Below, one piece after another: positions 38,683-47,220 of a DNA stretch of 64,000 bases. Every line of letters starts with the position of its first letter. Positions within the stretch are counted from its first letter, which is position 1. Position numbers and translations under genes: made by a program. This DNA comes from Polyangiaceae bacterium (GTDB lineage: Bacteria; Myxococcota_A; Polyangia; Polyangiales; Polyangiaceae), in NCBI GenBank assembly GCA_025936045.1, contig JAICUB010000024.1, positions 41,382 to 105,381 of the forward strand, written 5' to 3'. Under the pieces are notes generated by a model. That model had not been told where the DNA came from. It searched no databases and saw only the letters and a list, made by a program, of their open reading frames with translations.

Positions 38683-39204
38683 TCACTCGCCCTTGTCGCC
38701 GTCCTTCGGACCGGAGTGCTTCTGCTTCGCGCCGCTGAGGTCGATCTGCCAGACGAGAGTGTGCTCGTCACCCTTGTAAGCCGGGACGATCACGCTGCCC
38801 ATCGCGCGGAGGACGCAGGCGCCGACCGCCTTCTCGGCGTACACGTCGTCGATCTTCGAATCCTTCACCTTGCCGTCGTTCGCGAAGAGCAGCGTGACGG
38901 TGGCCATGCCCTTCGGCGCCTTCTCCGTGACGGAATCCGGGCACGTCTCGGCGGAACGAGCCGCTCGCTTCATCTCGAGCGTGGCTTGCTTGTCGTCCCA
39001 ATCACGTCGCTTCTCGTCCTCGGTCTCGGCGGGGGCGTCCGCGCCGCTCCTCTGCGTCTTCTGCTGAGCGACCTGCTTTGCGCCTTCGGCGTCTTCCTCG
39101 GCGATGATCTGATCCGGCGACTTGACGTGATCCGGTTCGCCCGTGGTTCCACAGGCGGAGACAACGAGCGCAAGCGACGAAACGGCCAGCAGCGAACGCA
39201 TCAT
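38683..39204 (-). CDS. hypothetical lipoprotein (AgmX/TonB-C-like ending)
   Basis: MMRSLLAVSSLALVVSACGTTG; MATVTLLFANDGKVKDSKIDDVYA. Confidence 0.75.
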   Translation of the reverse strand: MMRSLLAVSSLALVVSACGTTGEPDHVKSPDQIIAEEDAEGAKQVAQQKTQRSGADAPAETEDEKRRDWDDKQATLEMKRAARSAETCPDSVTEKAPKGMATVTLLFANDGKVKDSKIDDVYAEKAVGACVLRAMGSVIVPAYKGDEHTLVWQIDLSGAKQKHSGPKDGDKGE

Positions 39205-39281
39205 GCCGGCGAGGTTACACCGAAGCCCGTGCGTATCGATCGTGAATTTTGGAGCCCGAGCGCCCCGCCGTGACGCGCCTG

Positions 39282-39743
39282 CTAGATCGAGTAGCGCAGG
39301 GGCGGTAGCTCGCGCGAGAGGAACAGACTCGCGTTCTTGGCCACGTCGGCGAGAGTCGTGCGCTCGAGCACCTCGACGCTCGCCGCGTAGGCCTCGCGAA
39401 GCACGAGGCGCACCGAGCAGGTTGCCTCGTCCGCGCACCCGTCGCAACGGCGATAGGCCGTGCGGCTGAGACACGGCACGGGTGCAATCGGTCCGTCGAG
39501 GACACGCAGAATTGCCGCGAGAGTGATCGTTTCCGGTCCCTTTGACAGGAGATAGCCACCACCTCGCCCCTTGCGACTATGCACGACGCCGTGCTGCTTG
39601 AGCTCGGCGAGGATGGCCTCGAGGAACTTCTTCGGGATCGCTTCGGCCTCCGCGATGTCCGCGATCAGTACCGGCTCGCCCTCGGGTGCGAGGGCCAGGC
39701 GCGCGAGCGCCTTGATTGCGTACTTCGCCTTCATCGTGATCAT
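39282..39743 (-). CDS. Rrf2-family transcriptional regulator
   Basis: MITMKAKYAIKALARLAL...IPKKFLEAILAELKQHGVVHSRKGRGGGYLL; Cys cluster CLSRTAYRRCDGCADEATC. Confidence 0.92.
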   Translation of the reverse strand: MITMKAKYAIKALARLALAPEGEPVLIADIAEAEAIPKKFLEAILAELKQHGVVHSRKGRGGGYLLSKGPETITLAAILRVLDGPIAPVPCLSRTAYRRCDGCADEATCSVRLVLREAYAASVEVLERTTLADVAKNASLFLSRELPPLRYSI

Positions 39744-39838
39744 CGGAAGCTAGGTTCTCCTCGCCTTAGCCTAATAGATGTTGGGGCGGCGGCGAGCCTC
39801 ACGTCGTTCCGGGCTGAAATTTCGCTGATCGTGAACCA

Positions 39839-39860
39839 CGCGTCCACTATAATGGACGCG
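39839..39860. promoter_or_regulatory. inverted repeat CGCGTCCA-CTATAA-TGGACGCG between def and rrf2-type gene
   Basis: perfect 8-bp arms; centre contains TATAAT. Confidence 0.5.
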
Positions 39861-39927
39861 ACGGGGTGGCGCGAGGCGAGGCGGAGCGGCAACCGGGACC
39901 GGCGACGGCGTCCGAGGACGGCCCGCT

Positions 39928-40524
39928 TCAAATTCGATTCAGCTCGGCCCCGCCGTCGACCACGCGGCTCGCCACGGGCACGTGGCGTTCGTACTCGCGC
40001 ACGAACGTCAGCGTCCGCGGTTCGGCGCGATCGACGAACAGCGTGCCCCAGAGATGATCCGTTTCGTGCTGCACGACGACCGCACGGAAGCCCTCCCAGG
40101 TGAAGTCTAGCGGCGCGCCGTGCCGATCGAGCGCACGCACGTGCACGCGCCGCGGCCGCCGCACGCGCCCGCGGATCCCGGGCACCGAAAGGCAGCCCTC
40201 GTACACGCTGAACGCGTCGGCGTCGGCGAGCTCCCCGGGGAGGCTCGGCACGGCCGGCGTGAGCACGGGATTGACGAGCACGGTGAGCGGAATGGGCTCG
40301 ACGCTCGGATAGCGCGGATTCTCGCGTACCTCGATGACGGCGAGTTGGACCGACGTATAGACCTGCGGCGCGGCGATGCCCGCGCCGTCGGCGTCGCGCA
40401 TCGTCTCGATCATGTCCTCGATCAAGCTCTGAAGCGTGGGGCTCCGGAGCTCTTCGAGCGAGAGCTCACGGGCCTTTTGCCTGAGTACCGGCTCACCGAG
40501 CTGTGCGATGCGACGCAGGGCCAT
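39928..40524 (-). CDS. def: peptide deformylase
   Basis: EGCLSVPG and QHETDHLWGTLF motifs. Confidence 0.95.
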   Translation of the reverse strand: MALRRIAQLGEPVLRQKARELSLEELRSPTLQSLIEDMIETMRDADGAGIAAPQVYTSVQLAVIEVRENPRYPSVEPIPLTVLVNPVLTPAVPSLPGELADADAFSVYEGCLSVPGIRGRVRRPRRVHVRALDRHGAPLDFTWEGFRAVVVQHETDHLWGTLFVDRAEPRTLTFVREYERHVPVASRVVDGGAELNRI

Positions 40525-40587
40525 GCAGCGGAGTCTAGCGCGAGCGCGGAGGGCGGCGCCCCCCGCCGGACCCGACGCGCGCCGACT

Positions 40588-41262
40588 TCAGCGAGTGTAG
40601 TGGATTACGTTGATACAGCGCGTTTCACGCGTGCTTCGGTTCTCGTAAAAGTGCGGAACGTCCGCGCGGAAGTACACCGAGTCACCCGCCGACAGCTCGA
40701 ACGCCTCCGACCCCGCGCCGAGACGGAGCACGCCCGTCAGCACGACGAGCGTCTCGCGCGTGCCTTGCGCGTGCGGATCACTCTTGTGCACGGCCTTCGG
40801 TACCAACCGAAGCTCGTAGATTTCCGTTTCGCTGCCCGAGCCGCCGGGCGAAAGCAGACGGCTCTCCGTGCGGCCGTCGGTGCTGCGCAGCGGCAGCGCG
40901 TCCCCCGCGCGCAAGACCCGTACGGACTGCTCCGAGGAGCTGCCGAGCAGATCGTGAAAGGGTACCTCGAGCCCGACCGCGATCTTCCAAAGCACGGCCA
41001 GGGTCGGATTCGTTCGTCCACCCTCGATCTGCGAAAGCGCCGCGCGGCTCACGCCGCTGCGCGCGGAGAGATCGTCGAGCGAAAGGTGCCGATCACGGCG
41101 GAAGACCCGCAGCGCTTCCGCCACCCGTCGCGCGAGCTCGGCGGCCCCGAGCTCGTCACCGGAAGAGGCCCTCGCGCGCACCCGGCCGGACTTACGCTCC
41201 TTCGTCTCGGACGGTGCGGCCCTTTTCCCTGGCTGCGGCATCGTATCCGAACTTGTTATCAC
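40588..41262 (-). CDS. XRE-family regulator with C-terminal cupin domain
   Basis: HTH (LSLDDLSARSGVSRAALSQIEGGRTNPTLAVLWKIAVGLEVPF) and cupin (ETLVVLTGVLRLGAGSEAFELSAGDSVYFRADVPHFYEN). Confidence 0.92.
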   Translation of the reverse strand: MITSSDTMPQPGKRAAPSETKERKSGRVRARASSGDELGAAELARRVAEALRVFRRDRHLSLDDLSARSGVSRAALSQIEGGRTNPTLAVLWKIAVGLEVPFHDLLGSSSEQSVRVLRAGDALPLRSTDGRTESRLLSPGGSGSETEIYELRLVPKAVHKSDPHAQGTRETLVVLTGVLRLGAGSEAFELSAGDSVYFRADVPHFYENRSTRETRCINVIHYTR

Positions 41263-41278
41263 GGAGCCGAGGCCGAGG

Positions 41279-41740
41279 TCAGCCCTGCAAAGCCTCGTTA
41301 TCCCGAGGGCATGCCGGCTCCGGATGGCTCTCCCACACCCCTACTGCGAAGTTACCGAGCAGCATACTGCCGACGAACACGAGCACGCCCGCGCCACCGG
41401 ACCCCACCGATACGAGACTCGGCCCGGGGCAATATCCGGAGAGCCCCCAGCCGACGCCGAAGAGCGCCGCACCCACGAGCAGCAAACGATCGACACGGGG
41501 CGCCGGCGGAGCGGAAAATAACGGTGCGGCAAGCGGTGCGCGCGCTCGCGGGCGCGCGGCGACGGCGTAGACGCCGACGGCCCCCGCCATGACGAAGGCG
41601 AGCGACGGGTCCCACGCACCGAGCGGATCGAGAAACGCAATCACCTTCGCCGGGCGCGTCATCCCGCTCACGAGCAACCCGATTCCGAAGAGGAGACCGC
41701 TCGCGAAGGCGACCAGCACGCGGCTGACTCGGCGGCTCAT
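41279..41740 (-). CDS. YeeE/YedE-family sulfur transport half-protein
   Basis: ALFGVGWGLSGYCPGPSLVSVGSG motif, 4 TM. Confidence 0.88.
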   Translation of the reverse strand: MSRRVSRVLVAFASGLLFGIGLLVSGMTRPAKVIAFLDPLGAWDPSLAFVMAGAVGVYAVAARPRARAPLAAPLFSAPPAPRVDRLLLVGAALFGVGWGLSGYCPGPSLVSVGSGGAGVLVFVGSMLLGNFAVGVWESHPEPACPRDNEALQG

Positions 41741-42165
41741 CGCAAGCCGCCCCAGAGCCGCCCCACCGTCACGGTGAGCATGCCGGCGGCGACGAACGTG
41801 AGGGTCGCGACGAGCGACCGGCGCGAGCCGCGTCCGAGCCCGCACACGCCGTGACCGCTCGTGCAGCCCCCGCCGACGCGCGTCCCGGCGCCCACGAGTA
41901 AGCCGGCGACCGCGAGCACCGCGAGCGGCCGCGGCGACGGCGCGAGCAGCTCGGGCCGCTCGAAGAGCGCGCTCATGCCCGCGAGCACGAGTCCACCGAC
42001 GAACGCGGAGCGCCACGCGACGTCGCCGCGCACGGGCCGCACGATGCCCCCGACGATGCCGCTCACGCCCGCGGTGCGGCCGTTGCCGAGCCAAAGCAGC
42101 GAAGCAGCGAGTCCAATCAAGAGTCCGCCCGCGAGCGCGGAGAGCGGAGTGAACTCGGTCGACAT
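41737..42165 (-). CDS. YeeE/YedE-family sulfur transport half-protein
   Basis: VGAGTRVGGGCTSGHGVCGLGRGSRRSLVATLTF motif; 4-bp overlap with partner. Confidence 0.88.
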   Translation of the reverse strand: MSTEFTPLSALAGGLLIGLAASLLWLGNGRTAGVSGIVGGIVRPVRGDVAWRSAFVGGLVLAGMSALFERPELLAPSPRPLAVLAVAGLLVGAGTRVGGGCTSGHGVCGLGRGSRRSLVATLTFVAAGMLTVTVGRLWGGLR

Positions 42166-42497
42166 GCGACCTCGAGTACCGCGCGTGATTACTTTGTCAA
42201 ACGCCCGATCGAGCCTCAGTCGAGCGGCGACGAGGCGAGCAGGATCAACCCCGAGGGTGATGCCGTCGGTCCCGCCCGAGCGCCGGCGCGCGCGGGCCCC
42301 ACCCGGTAGCGAAGCGCGAAGCCAATCGCCACACCGCGGAGCAAAGTCGCCACGGCGAACCCGCACGAAGCCATGCAAAATACGAACACCCCGCAGGCCG
42401 CCACGCGGCGGTCTCCAGGGTCCAAGTAAATGGACAAATTTCTGCTAATCCAGAAATCTAGAGCCGGCGGGGCCCTGCGGGGCCCTGCGGGAACGGC

Positions 42498-43859
42498 TCA
42501 AAGATCGGTGATTTGATAATCTTTGATCTTGTAGAGCAGCGCGCGGTGGCTAATTTCGAGGATTTCCGCGGCGCGCGTGCGGTTGCCCTTCGTCTTCTGC
42601 AGAGCGCGCCGGATCAGGATCTCCTCGATGATGCGCATGGTCTTTTTCACGCTGAGCTCGCCGCTCGCCAGCTGCATCTGCACGGGGTCGCGCGCTTCAC
42701 GCACGCGCTCCGGCAGATCCGCCGCGGTGATGGTGTCGCCCTCCGTCAGCACCATCGCCCGCTCGATCGTGTTTTCGAGCTCGCGCACGTTGCCGGGCCA
42801 CCCGTACTCGTAGAGCAGGCGGCGCGCCTCGGTGTCGAGCCCGCGGATGCCGGTGCCGAGCCGCACGTTGTTGCGCGAGAGGAAGTGATCGATGAGGAGC
42901 GGAATGTCCTCGCGGCGATCACGCAACGGCGGGCAGTGGATGAGCAGCACGTTCAGGCGATAGAAAAGATCCTCGCGAAAGCGCCCTGCCTTCGTCTCCG
43001 CGGTGAGATCGCGGTGCGTCGCGGTGATGATGCGCACGTCCACCTGCAGATCGCGTGTCTCGCCGAGCCGGCGGATTTTCTCGTCCTCGAGCACGCGGAG
43101 CAGCTTCACCTGCAGCGCCAGCGGCAGCTCGCCGATTTCGTCGAGGAAGAGCGAGCCGCCGTTGGCCTCCTCGAAGAGCCCGCGCCGGTCCTGGAGCGCG
43201 TCGGTAAACGCGCCTTTTTTGTGGCCGAAGAGCTCGCTCTCGAGCAGGTTTTCGGGGATCGCGCCGCAGTTGACGGCGACGAACGGCCCGCTGCGCTTGC
43301 TGCGGCGGTGGATCGCTCGGGCAACGAGCTCTTTGCCAGCACCGCTCTCCCCCGTCACGAGCACGGTCGTCTTGTACTCCGAGATCTTCGCGATCGTCCG
43401 GAAGATGTCCTGCATCTTGCCGCTCTTCGCGAGGATGTCCTCGAACTTGTGCTCTTTTCTGATCTCGTCGCGGAGCGCGCGGTTCTCACGCCGGAGCGAT
43501 TCGCGCTCCTCGGCTTTACGCAGGGCGAGCACGACCTCGTCCGGCTTGAACGGCTTCTGCACGTAGTCGTACGCGCCCGCCTTCATCGCCTCGACCGCGA
43601 GATCCATGTTGCCGTAGGCGCTCATCACGATGACGGTCGCTTCGTTGCCCTTGGCCTTCAGCGTCGCGAGCAGGTCGAGCCCGCCCATCTTCGGCATCCG
43701 CACGTCGGTGAGCACCACGTCCGGCCCGAAAGAATCGACCAGCGCGAGCGCCTCCTCGCCCGTCGGCGCGGTCTCCACCTCGTAGCCGTGCCGCCGGAGC
43801 AGCGTGCGGAGCACGAGCCTGAGATTCTCTTCGTCGTCGACGACCAGGACGCGGCGCAC
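42498..43859 (-). CDS. NtrC-family sigma-54-dependent response regulator
   Basis: Receiver, AAA+ (GESGAGKELVARAIH, GAFTDA, LDEIGELPL), Fis-type HTH. Confidence 0.95.
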   Translation of the reverse strand: MRRVLVVDDEENLRLVLRTLLRRHGYEVETAPTGEEALALVDSFGPDVVLTDVRMPKMGGLDLLATLKAKGNEATVIVMSAYGNMDLAVEAMKAGAYDYVQKPFKPDEVVLALRKAEERESLRRENRALRDEIRKEHKFEDILAKSGKMQDIFRTIAKISEYKTTVLVTGESGAGKELVARAIHRRSKRSGPFVAVNCGAIPENLLESELFGHKKGAFTDALQDRRGLFEEANGGSLFLDEIGELPLALQVKLLRVLEDEKIRRLGETRDLQVDVRIITATHRDLTAETKAGRFREDLFYRLNVLLIHCPPLRDRREDIPLLIDHFLSRNNVRLGTGIRGLDTEARRLLYEYGWPGNVRELENTIERAMVLTEGDTITAADLPERVREARDPVQMQLASGELSVKKTMRIIEEILIRRALQKTKGNRTRAAEILEISHRALLYKIKDYQITDL

Positions 43860-43953
43860 TGTGAAAAAAATGCTACCCGTCGCCGTCGATCCCCGCAATC
43901 ATTTCTACGCGTTCTCGTGATTTCCGTGGGTTACACGTGCTACCGAGGAACAA

Positions 43954-45180
43954 ATGCTTTGCGGAGTCGATCAGCTGCTCGCCGGACCGCTTTCGACACT
44001 CCGGCGCCGGATCCGGAGCGCACGCGTCGGATTACTCACGCACGCCGCGGGGATCGACCGGCGCGGCCGACACACCCGCGACGTGCTGGAGGAGCTCGGG
44101 GTTTCGGTGCGCGTCCTGTTCGCGCCGGAGCATGGGCTCGAAGCGGACGCCCAGGCGGAGGTAGCGGTCGCAACGCAGGAGCGCACCGAGGGTGACGCGC
44201 CGGCTCCCGCCGTCGTGAGCCTCTACGGCAAAACACGCGAAGAGCTCGCTCCGCGCGCCGAGCACCTCGCGGAGCTCGATCTGCTCGTGATCGATTTGGC
44301 GGACGTAGGCTCGCGTTACTACACGTACGTGTGGACCGCGCTGCTCGCGGCTCGGGCCGCCCGGGAAGCGAACGTGCACACCGTCGTGCTCGATCGGCCG
44401 AACCCGATTTCGGGCGACCCGGGCACGCTCGAAGGCGCGCCGCAGGAAGCCGGCTTCTTGTCGTTCGTCGGGCTCGAGCCGCTGCCCATCCGCCACGCGC
44501 TCACGCTCGGTGAAATCCTCGCGCTGTTCTTCGAGCGTGACGGCCACGCGCTCGGAGCGGACGGCGCGCTCTCGGTCGCGCCGGTGCTCGGCTGGGAGCG
44601 GCATCGCACGGCGCAGGCTTGGGGCCGGCCGTTCGTGATGCCGAGTCCGAACATGCCGTCGCTCGAGACGGCGCTCGTGTACCCGGGCGGCTGCCTCGTC
44701 GAAGGCACGAACTTGTCGGAAGGTCGCGGGACGACCGCTCCGTTCCAGATCGTCGGCGCGCCGGTCCTCGACGGCCCGGCGCTCGCGAAGAGCCTCACCG
44801 CGGTGGGCGTGCCCGGCGCGCTCGTGCGACCCGTCACGTTTCGCCCGATGTTCGAGAAGCACGCGGGGGAGCGCTGCCACGGCGTCATGCTGCACGTCGC
44901 GAATCCCGACCTCTTCCGCCCCGTCGCGACCTACCTCTCGCTCATCGCGCTCGCGCGCGCCCAAGCTCCGGATCGCTTCGAGTTTCGCACCTCGCCCTAC
45001 GAGTTCGAGACGACCATCCCCGCGTTCGACCTGCTCACGGGTTCGGCGCGCGCGCGCGAAGCCCTCGTGAGCGGCGCCCGCCCTCAGGATCTCGCGGAGC
45101 TCGTCGCGCCCGTGGATCCTTCGTGGCGGGACACGGTCGCAGAAGCGGAAGCGCGACTCTTGCGCGCGGCGAGCCCGTGA
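43954..45180 (+). CDS. DUF1343/NamZ-like exo-N-acetylmuramidase family protein
   Basis: VGLLTHAAGIDRRGRHTRDVL, LFAPEHGLEADAQAE, DLADVGSRYYTYVWT, LDRPNPISG, PSPNMPSLETALVYPGGCLVEGTNLSEGRGTT. Confidence 0.93.
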   Translation: MLCGVDQLLAGPLSTLRRRIRSARVGLLTHAAGIDRRGRHTRDVLEELGVSVRVLFAPEHGLEADAQAEVAVATQERTEGDAPAPAVVSLYGKTREELAPRAEHLAELDLLVIDLADVGSRYYTYVWTALLAARAAREANVHTVVLDRPNPISGDPGTLEGAPQEAGFLSFVGLEPLPIRHALTLGEILALFFERDGHALGADGALSVAPVLGWERHRTAQAWGRPFVMPSPNMPSLETALVYPGGCLVEGTNLSEGRGTTAPFQIVGAPVLDGPALAKSLTAVGVPGALVRPVTFRPMFEKHAGERCHGVMLHVANPDLFRPVATYLSLIALARAQAPDRFEFRTSPYEFETTIPAFDLLTGSARAREALVSGARPQDLAELVAPVDPSWRDTVAEAEARLLRAASP

Positions 45181-45193
45181 CGCGTCGAGGCGC

Positions 45194-46567
45194 TCAGCCC
45201 CGAACCGCCGCCTCTACGTCGTCCGGCGTCTTCGGGATGCTCGCGGTGAGCACTTCGGCGCCCGTGGCGGTGACGAGCACGTCGTCCTCGATGCGGATGC
45301 CGCGCACGTCGGCGAGCTCGGCGAGTACCTTGCGATCGAGCGAGGCCTCGAGCTCCCCCACTTCTTCGGGTCGCTCGAGCAGATACGGGATCCGGTAGTA
45401 GCCGGGTTCGATCGTGACGACCATGCCTGCCGCGAGGTCGCGATCGAGCCGCAAATAGCGATCGCCGAAGTTACGACTTCGCTCGCGACCGGGCGCGTAG
45501 CCGGCGCGATCCCCGAGGTCCTCCATGTCGTGCACGTCGAGACCGAGCAAGTGCCCGATGCCGTGCGGAAAAAACAGCGCCGCCGCGCCGCGCGCGTAGA
45601 GCTCCTCGACGTCGCCTTTGAACAGGCCGAGCGCCACGAGCCCGGCGAGCAGCTCCTTGCCGGCGATGCGATGTACGTCGCGGTAGCGCGCTGCCGGGCG
45701 CACCGCGGCGATCGCGGCGCGTTGCGCCGCCAGCACGACTTCGTACAGAGCGCGCTGACTACCCGAATATTTGCCGTTCACGGGCCACGTGCGGGTCACG
45801 TCGCTGGCCCAGCCGCCCGGCGTTTCCGCGCCCACGTCTGCGAGCAGCAAGTCGCCCGTGACGAGCGTGCGATGATGCCGCTCGTCGTGCAATACTTCAC
45901 CCTCGCGGGTGACGATCGGTAAGTACGCGTGGACGCAGCCGGCGGCGACGATCTCCGCGTCCATGGCCGCCACGACGGCGGCTTCGCGTAGGCCCGGTCG
46001 CGTCGCGCGCATGCCCGCGCGGTGGGCGCGCTCCGTCACGGCCGCAGCGGCGCGCATTTCCACGAGCGCGGCCGCGTCGTGAATCAACCTGAGCTCGATG
46101 ACGGCGTCGGCGAGCGCGCGATCGATGCCGTCGAGCTCGGGCCCCGAAGCCGCGATGATGTCGCGACCGACGAGCTCGCTCTGAACGAACGCGGTCTCCA
46201 CGTCTGCGGAGGGCAACGTCGCCGTCGGTTCGTCGAGGCGAAGCTCCGCCATCGGCCGCACCTCGAGGCCGAGCTCGCGCGAGAGCTCCTCGAGCGTCGG
46301 TTGCGGGCCAGTCCACAAGGCCTCTTCCGGATCGGGCGGCTCGGCGTACAGCAGCGAGCCGTCCGGCCGAACGACGAGCGCGGCGCCTTCGAGCGGGCGC
46401 CCGACGAAGTAGAGAAAATGGCTCTCGGCACGAAACGGAAACCGATTCGCGGCGTAGTTGCGCGGGCGAGCCAACCCGCTCATGAAAAGCGCAGGCCCTC
46501 CGAACTTTTTCGCCAAACGCGCGCGTCGTTCCGCGAGTGCAGCCTGCGGGATCGATTCCGGCCACAT
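45194..46567 (-). CDS. aminopeptidase P-family (Xaa-Pro) peptidase
   Basis: LLADVGAETPGGWASDVTRTWPVNGKYS, HGIGHLLGLDVHDM, GMVVTIEPGYY. Confidence 0.93.
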   Translation of the reverse strand: MWPESIPQAALAERRARLAKKFGGPALFMSGLARPRNYAANRFPFRAESHFLYFVGRPLEGAALVVRPDGSLLYAEPPDPEEALWTGPQPTLEELSRELGLEVRPMAELRLDEPTATLPSADVETAFVQSELVGRDIIAASGPELDGIDRALADAVIELRLIHDAAALVEMRAAAAVTERAHRAGMRATRPGLREAAVVAAMDAEIVAAGCVHAYLPIVTREGEVLHDERHHRTLVTGDLLLADVGAETPGGWASDVTRTWPVNGKYSGSQRALYEVVLAAQRAAIAAVRPAARYRDVHRIAGKELLAGLVALGLFKGDVEELYARGAAALFFPHGIGHLLGLDVHDMEDLGDRAGYAPGRERSRNFGDRYLRLDRDLAAGMVVTIEPGYYRIPYLLERPEEVGELEASLDRKVLAELADVRGIRIEDDVLVTATGAEVLTASIPKTPDDVEAAVRG

Positions 46568-46700
46568 GAAAAATCCTGATTCCGCGATCCAGGGGGCGCT
46601 CGACGACGTAACGCTCGAAGCTGGCCGCGACGAGAGCCTAGCAGATAGACTCCGCCGCCGAGCCCGCCTGAAACCGCAGGGGACCGGGCGGCATACGAAC

Positions 46701-46730
46701 GGAACTTCGCGTTGCGGAAGGCATCACGAA
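46701..46730 (+). promoter_or_regulatory. candidate ECF-type promoter (GGAACTT-N16-TCACGA)
   Basis: GGAACTT -35-like heptamer 16 nt from a weak -10-like element, about 45 nt upstream of precursor ATG. Confidence 0.3.
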
Positions 46731-46772
46731 CCGCTCGCGACGACTCAATTCGAACAAAGGACAAAAGAACAC

Positions 46773-47096
46773 ATGGCTTTCAATTTCTCGAAGACGCTCT
46801 CGACCGCTGCGGCCGCTGGCCTCCTGCTCGGCGCCGTCACCGCATGCGGCGGCAGCACCCCTCCCGCGGAGTCGCCCGCTCCGGCGGCGGATTCGGCGGC
46901 TCCGGCTCCGGCCGATTCGGCCGCGCCCGCTCCCGCGTCGGACAGCGGCGGCGCGGCGGCTCCCGAAGCCAAGTCGTGCTGCAAAGGCAAGAACGACTGC
47001 AAGAACAAGGGCGGCTGTAAGGGCGACGACAACAGCTGCAACAACAAGAACGACTGCAAGAACAAGGGCGGCTGCAACGCCAACTGCCCGAAGTGA
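46773..47096 (+). CDS. Cys/Lys/Gly-rich lipoprotein, putative bufferin-like RiPP precursor
   Basis: Lipobox VTAC, Ala/Pro linker, KSCCKGKNDCKNKGGCKGDDNSCNNKNDCKNKGGCNANCPK; directly upstream of DUF692 gene. Confidence 0.85.
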   Translation: MAFNFSKTLSTAAAAGLLLGAVTACGGSTPPAESPAPAADSAAPAPADSAAPAPASDSGGAAAPEAKSCCKGKNDCKNKGGCKGDDNSCNNKNDCKNKGGCNANCPK

Positions 47097-47161
47097 TGCC
47101 GGTGCCTCGCCAGTCCAGGCAACAGCCGATCACGGCTGGTGAAGCAGCGCTCACGATCCGA

Positions 47162-47194
47162 CGGCCGCGACGTTCCGCTGGGACGTCGCGGCCG
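47162..47194 (+). terminator. strong intergenic hairpin (attenuator/partial terminator or processing element)
   Basis: CGGCCGCGACGT-TCCGCTGGG-ACGTCGCGGCCG perfect 12-bp stem, 9-nt loop, weak T-tract. Confidence 0.65.
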
Positions 47195-47220
47195 CGCTCG
47201 TTTCAGCCGGAGCAGAGAAG

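Noticed and set aside
42216-42437. 73-aa minus ORF upstream of the YeeE/YedE pair
   Set aside because: Possible small TM protein but C-terminal half is low-complexity and no motif supports it; not called.
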